A DNA stretch of 64,000 nucleotides, taken from the NCBI GenBank assembly GCA_013372555.1, contig JAAPAX010000002.1:2852001-2916000 (forward strand). The letters run 5' to 3'. Positions 55,516 through 64,000 of this stretch are shown in pieces. Every line of letters begins with the position of its first letter. Positions within the stretch are counted from its first letter, which is position 1. The notes beneath the pieces were generated by a model, which was not told the origin of the DNA, ran no database searches, and saw only the letters and a list, made by a program, of their open reading frames with translations. Origin of the DNA: Elsinoe arachidis. Lineage: Eukaryota > Ascomycota > Dothideomycetes > Myriangiales > Elsinoaceae. A program made the position numbers and the translations under genes.

Positions 55516-56711
55516 TTTGAGTGATATAGCTCGAGGTGTCGAGTGTGTGTTGTAAGTGAAGTGATGGTATAGTCAATATACAGAGGTCGAGATCCAGTCG
55601 CGGAAACGTCCAAATGGTCCTCGTCAACAAGGAATGCTGGTCGATCAAAACAGATGGAAGAGTGGATGTGGATGTGGATGCTGCGGTACGGGCCAGAAGG
55701 GTAGTTATGTGGGAATGAGAAAACAGGCGAGCGCCACGCAAGGGTGTGGACCGTCAACGGTAAGAAAAGAAGGTTACGGTAAAAGAGCGACGAGCAGGTG
55801 GTAAGATGAGAAACAAAACTACGTCGACGTGCGCATGATCTGGTGACGAACTTGGACCTTGGCCAGCGAAGAGGAGGAAGCCACAGTGGTGTTATTTTTT
55901 TTCCTGGCTCCCTCGCACCACTCCTTCACACTCTGGTTCTCCGTTCCAATGATCGGTCAGAGATTTCACCATACTCACCCATTCACCAATGTGATCCACT
56001 CAATCTCTCTCCCACATGCAATCTCGCGGCAAACAGGCAGAAGTGCCCACGACAGGCCGAGGACAGCGGGAGATGAAACACGCAAGTTTTCGCTCGACAT
56101 GAACATGGAGAAAGCAAATCAAAAACGGCCCGTCGGGAACCTCTGCACTGGCCAAATCGTCTATTTCTCCCTGCAGGGCATTGATCGGAGCCCCCCCGCT
56201 CGCCTGTCAGATCGACGTGATTGGCGCTCATCTCCACACCTGCGACTTTCCTGGTCGAAATTGGTGTCGTGTGGCTGGAGCTATCCCTCCCACCGCACAA
56301 GGCTCGAACCTTGATCTGCGACTGACCCGACAAAATGCATGTTTGTCAAGCTGTGAAATGACGTCGCGACAGCTGCCTGTCTCACGCGTGACGGGTAGCA
56401 AGACTGCTGTTCCCCCACGTGTTGAGGAGGGTATACACGGGCTGTGTTAAGAAACCTTGCCAGCGCGTACGGGCGAGCAATGATGTAGTGAAGTTGTAAG
56501 ATGATTGCGTGGACTCCATGTGGGGGGCGATTTATTTCAGGTTTTCCGTGGCCCTGCTGCCCGGAAATTAGCAGCAATCAATCTGCGGGTGCCAGACTTG
56601 GTGGCCTGAATCGCGTGTCTGGGCCGGATCTTGATCGATTTTACATGAGAATTGTAGGGCACGAAACATTCATTAAAGGTATACACATGGTCGTATGAAA
56701 AGCGTACGATC
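55516..56711. other. 1.2-kb intergenic, no gene seen
   Basis: Upstream of the MARVEL gene and downstream of the Zn2Cys6 gene. Short frames only. It probably contains the MARVEL promoter. Confidence 0.45.
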
Positions 56712-59247
56712 TCATCCAGCCCATTCTGTCGGCCTCGTCCACTGGTCCAACAATTGCCTCACTCTGTACTCTGTCGCCCAACCTGTCTCCTTTTCGATCC
56801 ATCGCAAATGGTCCACGAGCGTCTGCCTGACACCATCCAGCTCTCTGGCTGCTTCTTCACCTCCACTGGCGTCGTGCAATACTTGTCCTGCGGCATACAG
56901 AGGCTGCACGCTGTGGACCAGGACGCCCTCATCCGATTGCGCCAATCCAATACTGATAATTTCACGAGCATGCTCTTTGCTATCTCGTAAAGTCCGAGCA
57001 TAGCTCAGATGTCGTTCCGCCAGACTACCAGCGCCACGCGCTGAAGGCGACGGCATGATTCCCGCTGGCGGCTGACCAGTGCTGAGATGTGGTCGGTTGT
57101 GCAGCAGCTGGATCCGGGCAAAGTGATACCACTGCATAGTCGAGGCACACATTGGTCGGACGAACCATTTCTTCGGGACAAGAAGCTGTCTGCTGTAACG
57201 ATTGTTCGCGGGACCATCTGTCCAGCTTGTCGATATCGGTCTGAAGCTGTCTGGTAAGCCATCAAACCAGATGTCAAATTGTGAGACGAGACCTTCCCAG
57301 TGGTTTAAAAGTGGTCTTTGCCGCATGCCGAAGCCGAGAGGTGAGAGATCCGAAGGTACATCATCCCCGGCGGCGATGAAGTTGACGAGCTGCATGACCA
57401 ACCAGACCAGCGCATTACAGACCATGTCGTCTTGCATTGGCGTAAATCGTTCGGGGTCGTTCGACGGAATGATGTAACCAGAGTCAGCGATATTCAGACC
57501 GACGGACCGCCACATCGATACGTCGCCAGTGTTCAGCCGTGAAGCAGTGTTGTTGATGAAAGCATCAAGCATGTCCTGCCGAGCGATGTTCCAGAAGATT
57601 GCAATGCGGCTATTGACTGATGGTCGCCAGGTCTGACCTCCATTGCTGTGAGTTCTTTCAGCCGGCATATTAAGCACACTCTCCTTTGCGATGTCGAACA
57701 AGCTTTTTGCGCCATCAAGGTGTCTCGACCATTCATCACCAGAAGCGTCCAAAAATTCATAGACGCAAAGAATTGCTGTCGTACCAACCAGCTCGTCCGA
57801 ATCTGTATGTGGTAGCAAGCCTCTCTTGTCCGGGGGTTCTAGCTCGCCGCTTGCTCCACTCCATCGCCTATCTGAAGGTACATTCACACGTGCCGTTGGA
57901 GATCTTGTCTCGGCCGCGAGCGCCTGCCGAAGGTAAGTGATGGCCTTGTCGTAGTATGTCCTGGCTTTGTGCAACCATTCACTACTGCTGAGGCCGGTGT
58001 TGCGTAGGTGATCTGTGAGTGGGCTCAGCCGGCCCAATGACTTGGCGGCCAATGCCACCGCAGCATATAACAGCAGTGGACATTTGGCTGCTTTTATTGG
58101 CACGTCCATCTCGAAGAATCGACCTAGATCGAATAGGTCCATCCAGTGCCCCGGACCTCGCGAGAAATGACGAAGTAGAAATGAAATGTCGTCGTCGTTC
58201 TTGTACAGCACCTCACTGGCGTATCTGTGGTCATTGCGTGGACGGCCGCTTCCGAGGAAGAAATATTCGCCCGTCGGTGGAGATAGCGGATTGAGCTGCG
58301 GGTCGATTGAAGGTAGTGATGTGACTGGTGAATTCTGATTTAGAATATAGTTAAGATCTTGGACGGAACCAGAATGCGGTGGTTGAGGGCTTGGTCCTGG
58401 CTGTGATGATGACGGGGTTTGGTGGTCGCTTGCGGCTGAGGGTGTATAGCCATGGCCTGTTGCCACTGCAGATAAAGTCTCGAGTGCATGATTACTGGTG
58501 GTCCGGTCCGGCCGCACAAAGGTACCAGCTGATACGGATTGATGCCGATGGTAAGGAGCAGATGCAGAGGCGAGACTAGAAGCTGCTTCTTGGGTGGGAT
58601 CGATACTGTAAGGATCTGAGATGTGGACGAAGGTTACTGACATAGTCAGCCTATGTCTTGAAGGGCTTCCATGGTCCCGGTGCTCACGGTCTTGGGGTAC
58701 ATCCACCCAGATGCTCTCTTTGCCAAAGCTCTCCTTGTAGCCATAGAATCTTTCAAGACTGCCAGAGCCTTCGCTGTTTAGAGAAGCATTCTGTTGATGT
58801 CTGAAGACTATGCCCGGGCTGGGTTTGCATTCCCGACGAGCTTTCTGACACTGTCCGCAGACTGGCTTCTGCTCATCACATTTGAGCTGTGAAAGGTCAG
58901 CATGACTCGATGGCACAGAACAGAGGACCAGCAGGGGCTTTCGTGATGATTAAATCGCATAAAAGACCCCACTGGCTGGGAACAGGGCACGTGATACATA
59001 CCTTCCGGTTACGACAAGTGAGACTGTGGAAGACGAGGACGTCCGCCAATCGCAAACAGCCATCTCAAACTTGCAGACCCGACGATGGACGAGATCAGAT
59101 GAGGCCATCTCGGACCCGCCGGATCTGCAAGTGTAGTTGAGATGACTGCTCGCGATAGCGGTTCGTCCAAGGAAAGTCAGCCGAGCTCCTCTCGAAACGA
59201 GCACCTCTTTAGGGTGGGCTACTTTACCATCCGGTTCGGGACCTCAT
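56712..59247 (-). CDS. Zn2Cys6 transcription factor with fungal-specific middle domain
   Basis: Exons (minus) 59228-59247 (20 bases), 59002-59023 (22 bases) and 56712-58886, with introns of 204 and 115 bases, give 738 residues. Only this join produces a full binuclear cluster: M-R-S-R-T-G-C-L-T-C-R-N-R-K-L-K-C, then D-E-Q-K-P-V-C-G-Q-C and R-R-E-C. Exon borders fall within the first Cys codon and before the third Cys. Residues about 230-650 resemble the fungal transcription-factor regulatory domain (Y-F-F-L-G-S, F-F-E-M-D-V-P, A-A-V-A-L-A-A-K-S-L-G, W-N-I-A-R-Q-D-M-L-D-A-F-I-N). Targets unknown. Confidence 0.85.
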
Positions 59248-59669
59248 TGCCCCTGCATGATATGCTTCTTAAAATACGCTCAATATCATCCTGTTCGAAG
59301 GCCACGACGGAATGAATAGCGCTGTGGGCAGTCTGTCGTCGAGCTGGAAGGTGTTGTTGCAGGTGAGGGGTTGGGAGAGGTGGGATAGGTGCAAGCGAGG
59401 GAAACTGCGATTCATCCATCACAAGCAACCTCTGGCACAAAGTTGACGAAAAACTTGCTTGCCACTATTTGGACATTGCACGCCAGATACGAGCATGAAT
59501 CCATAATCGTACCGGTATCATTCATCGATGCTTTCTTTGAGCAGTCATTTTGGAATAATGCAGCAATGGCTCCACGCTGGATGCCCCATCGTCCGCTACT
59601 TTGCGGAGGAATATCTAATGGTACAAGAATGAGGTACTCGCAAGCAGTTCCAGTCGAACGTTCGTACGA
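59248..59669. other. Intergenic, promoter of the Zn2Cys6 gene
   Basis: Between the regulator's start and the POB3 stop (both minus). No gene seen. Confidence 0.4.
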
Positions 59670-61407
59670 TCACTTGGTCTTTGTCTTCTTCTTCGGACGC
59701 TCCACCATCTCCTCACGATCGCTGTCGCCCCCATCAGCATCACCCATCTCCTCGTCACTGCCGCTGGCGCTCTCGTGAGCACTGTCAAACTCTTCCGCCA
59801 CATCCGAGTCGTCTGAGGCATGGAAGTCCTCATCCACCGATTCATCGTCTTCGTCCGCGGACCCGCGAGCGACAGCCATGACTTCGTCTTCCGAGGAAGC
59901 AAGATCTTCGTCGTTCATAGCGGCGGCCATCAGCTTGCTCTGTGAAAATTGTTAGTCTGGACCAATAGCTGAGAAAATGTTGCCTCACCTCTTCATCCAT
60001 CTCATTCTTAGTCTTGATGCCCTTGAGCTGGAAGAAATCCTCCAGTGGCTTCTGCTCTTCACGATTAATGTTGGAGAACTGATGTTCACCTCCAGACTTC
60101 AGGACCATACTAATGTCGAAAGTCCTGGACGCTGTCATTGTCGCACCTCCACCACCAGCTCTCGAAATGGTGATGCTCGCAATGTTGTCGAATGCAATGT
60201 AGGTAGCGGGCTTGGGCACGAAGAGGAAAGCCTTCTCCAGGCAGAAGAGGTGCCCTTCATTGGCCTTGATCGAGCACTTCACACCCGACTGTTGATGATG
60301 CGAGCTGAAGTCCCTGCTTGGCTGGAGGACCTTCTTACCTGATAGTCCCATGAAGAGCTTGGAGATGACCGTGCCGATGGGCGACTCGTAATGAGCTTGT
60401 AGCTTGCCGTTGTACTTGTTCTTGATATCATCCTCAGTCATGTTCAGATCAATAGTAACCTCCTCTTCGCGCTTGAATTGCATCACGAGGAAAGGGTACC
60501 TCGTCTGACCTTGACGGAGAGGTGGATCGAGGCCGATAGTGATGAGAGTGTGCATGTCGTCCGGCTTTGGTAGAAGAAAGTATTTCTTGATGGAATCGTA
60601 CTGAATCTTGTAGTCGTAGGTTTTACCGCGCAGGCGAAAGGAGGTCTCGTACATGTCGATGTCGAAGCGTCCACGAGGTGTGAGATGCAAGATATCCAGG
60701 AAAGTAGCGTATGTGTCTCCGGCAACTTCGCCAATCTCGGCGCGATCCATCAGATTGTCGTAGAAGACTTGCGCGGCGTTGATCTCGGTTTCCTCTCCAT
60801 CCTCGACCTCTTCCCCGTCGTCGTTCTTCTCCTTACCCATCGCAGTCCCTGGCACGTAGAATCGGAGCTCCACCAGTTGATCTTCCGCGGCACCAGTCTT
60901 GCGACCTTTCGATCTCGCGCCTCCAAGGGAGCCATTTGTGCTATTCTCCTCTCCGTCAGCCGGTAACGAGAGGTCAACCGCGACCTCGTTCTTTCCCGCC
61001 AAGTTCGTGTTGGATATTTCAGAGTACGGTATCTCGAAGGCTGGCTGGTTGCGGACGTTGAAGACCAGTTCTGATTTTGCGAAGTCGGCCTTGCCCCAAT
61101 TCCAGCCCCTCAGCGCATGCTCTTTCGGCTCGAGTGTTACTCCATACCATAGCTTGAAGCACTTTGTGACCCTGTCAAGATCGTCCAGATTGAAGCCGTC
61201 GAGCTGGATTACACCCTGATTTCGTGATAATAGCTTCACCTCTTGACCTTTTGCTGCCTTGCTCCAGTGTGCAGCGACAATTTCGCCCTTGTCAAGTGTG
61301 AAGGTGTCCCCACCGCCAGAAGGCTTCCATCCCAGACCAGATTCGGCGAAACGGCAGCGTCCCGACTGCTTGGATAGATCCAAGTAGATGTTGTCGAAAC
61401 TCTCCAT
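59670..61407 (-). CDS. POB3: FACT complex subunit POB3 (SSRP1 homologue)
   Basis: Exons (minus) 59989-61407 and 59670-59939, with a 49-base intron (GTGAGG...TTCACAG), give 562 residues. The N-terminal dimerisation domain starts M-E-S-F-D-N-I-Y-L-D-L-S-K-Q-S-G. The tandem PH (middle) domains include R-G-R-F-D-I-D-M-Y, F-R-L-R-G-K-T-Y-D-Y-K-I-Q-Y and L-F-C-L-E-K-A-F-L-F-V-P-K-P. The end is a long acidic Asp/Glu/Ser tail finishing in a basic K-K-K-T-K-T-K cluster. As in yeast, no HMG box is fused. FACT moves nucleosomes during transcription and replication. The intron restores the acidic tail; reading through it gives an unrelated frame. Confidence 0.94.
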
Positions 61408-61949
61408 GACTGCGACCTCACCTCAGCTGCCTAGAGTATTCACAGCTTAGCCGGGGTCTCGTCAGGGAAAGCGCAGATGGATGTCCCAACAGTCTCCACA
61501 GCCTGGAGGTCGCTTTGTGTGTTGAACGCGAAGAGATCCTAGTAGTGCGAGACGTCAAGTTCCCGATGGTCGGTGATGCGAAACCTGCGATTGTTGAGAA
61601 TGATTGAAGCTGTGTAGTTTAAGAAAGCTTCACGCCAGAACGCGTCTAAGCTAAATTGATGCCGCGCTGAATAGGCAGAATTTAGAGTTTCGGCAGGCAG
61701 GGCCGGCGGGATGTGATGCAGCTTCACATGTGAACCTCACACCTAGTGCTCCTCCACCTTTGTCACTTCACAGCTCGCATGAAAAAAATAATTGCCTGAG
61801 TTTTCACTTTTCATGTCACGGCAGTCTTCTAGAGCATCGACTCATACCAAGTTTTCAATCACAATTTCCGACGACAAGTCTGCACACGGCCGCTAATTCT
61901 GGACACCTGAGATGTGACCGTCCGTCTCCACCCGGGAGGCGAGACCAAG
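61408..61949. promoter_or_regulatory. Divergent promoter of POB3 and the WD40 gene
   Basis: 542 bases between head-to-head start codons; no individual site named with confidence. Confidence 0.4.
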
Positions 61950-64000
61950 ATGACGACCACTATCCGCTATCCTGGCGAAAGCGGCAATGGAACAGGCATC
62001 CGGACATGGCATCGACGCAGTCTGAACAATCTGATATTAGATCGCGAGCTTCGTGACTACCAAATACCTTCACGAAGGGTCCGCGCTGCGTACGGACGTT
62101 CAGAATGGGTCGACAATTTGGACATTGTCAACGAGCTCAGTGGTCATACTGGTTGCGTCAACGCGCTCAGCTGGTCAAAGTCTGGCCAACTCCTCGCTTC
62201 TGGCAGCGACGATAAACACCTGAACATCCAAAAGTATCAACCTGAGGACAAGAACGCTCAATTTACTCTTGCCACCACTGTAGCCACCGGCCATACCGCC
62301 AATATCTTCTCGGTCAAATTCATGCCGCACTCCAATGATCAGACTGTCATAACATGTGCCGGCGACGGAGAGATCCGTGTCTTTGATCTGGAAGCATCAG
62401 GATCCAGTAGCACACCTTCCACCGCAGCCAATGCGGCCAGTAATGCTCGCCGTCGTGGTCGAGGTGTCATGCAGGAAGGCGTAAGATACCTGACCGACGG
62501 CAACACTAATTGTAGAGTCTATCGCTCTCACGGAGACCGGGTAAAGCGGATTGTTACCGAATCGTCTCCTCACTTGTTCCTGAGCTGTTCAGAGGATGGA
62601 GAAGTACGACAATGGGATCTTCGTCTGCCCTCTTCAGCATATCCTAGGCCTCGGAAAGCATATGATCCTGCAGTTCCGCCTCCACTCATATCCTACAAAC
62701 CCTTCCAGATTGACCTTCACACCATCTCCTGCTCGGCAAGCCAGCCGTACTACATCGCACTTGGTGGATCACACCTGCATTGCTTCCTGCATGATCGTCG
62801 TATGCTAGGTCGGGACAGAGTTGCCGAATCAGGTCAGAGGTCACCTACCCCAAGTTCAGAGACGGATGATGATTTGATGGGCCGAGCTACACAGTGTGTC
62901 CGTAAATTTGCGCCTGGTGGGCAGCAGAGGATGCGCCGAGCAGACAACGGTCACATCACAGCCTGCAGGATTAGTGATGCGCATCCAAATGAGCTCATCG
63001 CCAGCTGGTCAGGAGAACATATTTACAGCTTCGACATAACCCGGAGTCCAGATGCATCGGAGGCGGTCAAGGTGGAGAAGACTCCCGACGGCAAATCCAG
63101 CAAAGTATCGCAATCAAGTCCCGACCTAAAGCGCAAGAGGGCACCGGGTAGTACTCATTCTCTGTCACAACAAGGAGGACATCGGGCGGAATCTCGACCT
63201 CGTACTGAAAGTCCAGTATCCGAAGGACATGATATGGCACTCAGAGTCCAATACGGAAATGGGCAGTCCGAAGACATACCAGTGAGGGAAGATCAGAACA
63301 CCCAATCAGCTCGAACGCCGCAACAACGGACTGCAGACGATCTAGCACGACGATCGACCAAGCTTGCTTCAGTCCTGCTTGACGCTCGCTCTCCACGACC
63401 ATCGTCCTTGAAAGACCCTACTGGGTGGGGCTCATCCTTTACGAGTGTCCTTGGATATTGCGCCTCAACACTTCCCGAGATGTTGCAGATCCATTCTGCC
63501 TGGCGCTATCCAGTAGACACATCATCTCCGACTATCGCCATTCACCGCACATTACGAGCCCATCGAGAGTCAGCAATTCGCTTTGTGCAAGCAGCTGGCG
63601 TGATCTCGCGGGCACTCGGCGGGAAACTGCAAAGTGCTTCATCGACAAACCCGGCACAAGCAATGTTCGAACAGATCCAGGTTTCGGAAACAGACGGACC
63701 CGATCTTTCACCATCAGAGCAGTTCCGATACGATTTCCTGAAAGCCATTTTCCTTTGGCTTGACAGTGGTGTGGGCGCTTTGATCCATAACTTTAGCAAA
63801 GACGCTGCTCCCGGTGGAAGGGCTGTACAACGCTATCCAGTACCTGCCGATGCCGATATGGACGCCATCGACGAGCATCTCATTCTATACTTGCAGAATC
63901 TAGCCAGTGATAAGAGCGTCATGAATGTGGACGTCTCGCGCTTCGAGGTAGACGAGAACCGCGTTATCTTCAGGACCGAAAAGGATGCTGTAAAAGAGTT
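61950..64000 (+). CDS. WD40 protein of the DCAF6/WDTC1 type (3' end beyond window)
   Basis: ATG at 61950 (caagATGACG), then one open frame of 683 codons reaching the window end, with no intron. WD repeats include L-S-G-H-T-G-C-V-N-A-L-S-W-S, L-A-S-G-S-D-D, T-G-H-T-A-N-I-F-S-V-K-F-M-P-H and V-Y-R-S-H-G-D-R-V-K-R-I-V-T-E. Another is L-S-C-S-E-D-G-E-V-R-Q-W-D-L-R, which contains the W-D-x-R type box used by DDB1-CUL4 receptors. A charged disordered insert lies at about 370-480. The expected role is a substrate receptor of a cullin-4 ubiquitin ligase, inferred from family. Remaining repeats lie outside the window. Confidence 0.88.
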   Translation, partial: MTTTIRYPGESGNGTGIRTWHRRSLNNLILDRELRDYQIPSRRVRAAYGRSEWVDNLDIVNELSGHTGCVNALSWSKSGQLLASGSDDKHLNIQKYQPEDKNAQFTLATTVATGHTANIFSVKFMPHSNDQTVITCAGDGEIRVFDLEASGSSSTPSTAANAASNARRRGRGVMQEGVRYLTDGNTNCRVYRSHGDRVKRIVTESSPHLFLSCSEDGEVRQWDLRLPSSAYPRPRKAYDPAVPPPLISYKPFQIDLHTISCSASQPYYIALGGSHLHCFLHDRRMLGRDRVAESGQRSPTPSSETDDDLMGRATQCVRKFAPGGQQRMRRADNGHITACRISDAHPNELIASWSGEHIYSFDITRSPDASEAVKVEKTPDGKSSKVSQSSPDLKRKRAPGSTHSLSQQGGHRAESRPRTESPVSEGHDMALRVQYGNGQSEDIPVREDQNTQSARTPQQRTADDLARRSTKLASVLLDARSPRPSSLKDPTGWGSSFTSVLGYCASTLPEMLQIHSAWRYPVDTSSPTIAIHRTLRAHRESAIRFVQAAGVISRALGGKLQSASSTNPAQAMFEQIQVSETDGPDLSPSEQFRYDFLKAIFLWLDSGVGALIHNFSKDAAPGGRAVQRYPVPADADMDAIDEHLILYLQNLASDKSVMNVDVSRFEVDENRVIFRTEKDAVKE

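Noticed and set aside
56300..56330. tRNA-like T-arm (aaggctcgaacctt) on the minus strand
   Set aside because: The would-be acceptor and D/anticodon arms cannot be paired in the neighbouring 80 bases; a chance palindrome.

Overview
The window is nuclear DNA of a filamentous ascomycete, most likely a Dothideomycete (Mycosphaerellales/Capnodiales-like; this placement is inference). Evidence: ATG-initiated genes interrupted by many 45-60 base GT..AG introns, fungal-only families (Zn2Cys6 regulator, rhodopsin-domain membrane protein, phosphorylase-NACHT-ankyrin NLR, yapsin-like protease), a dispersed 5S rRNA gene, and two A+T-rich blocks in which CpA/TpG has been converted to TpA on both strands, the signature of repeat-induced point mutation (RIP). 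All gene models below are hand-built from conserved reading frames and splice sites.

Layout. 1-10024 is a dead transposon nest. A Ty1/Copia retroelement on the minus strand (5' LTR side near 10024, gag about 8880-9705, integrase about 7330-8700, reverse transcriptase/RNase H 1-896 and running out of the window) is split by a 5.8-kb hAT DNA transposon at 905-6730, flanked by an 8-base target-site duplication. 10025-20316 is a gene-poor accessory segment: a rhodopsin-domain membrane protein, a 5S rRNA gene, a small unknown protein, a short secreted ADP-ribosyltransferase-like protein with an unusual Q-x-E motif, and a 1344-residue NLR.

20780-49591 is a compact conserved block: 4-TM coiled-coil protein, QRI7, patatin-like lipase, an unknown, a 6PGDH-like dehydrogenase, an OXNAD1-like oxidoreductase, EMC7, proteasome alpha6 (PRE5), VPS55, cohesin loader MAU2/SCC4, an alpha/beta hydrolase, LOC1, VPS68, an MFS transporter, a GPI-anchored aspartyl protease, VID28/GID5 and a long-chain acyl-CoA synthetase. 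VPS55 and VPS68, the two subunits of one endosomal complex, lie only 6 kb apart.

50175-52961 is a Tc1/mariner-type element with TA duplications, long well-preserved inverted termini and a RIP-destroyed interior. 52962-64000 carries a poorly coding stretch, then a MARVEL-domain protein, a Zn2Cys6 regulator whose zinc finger is split over three exons, FACT subunit POB3, and a WD40 (DCAF-like) protein cut by the window end.

The most unusual signals are the Q-x-E toxin-like transferase beside an NLR, the nested transposons with different depths of CpG loss, and sharp C-rich to G-rich strand-composition flips recurring at about eight places, mostly inside conserved genes.
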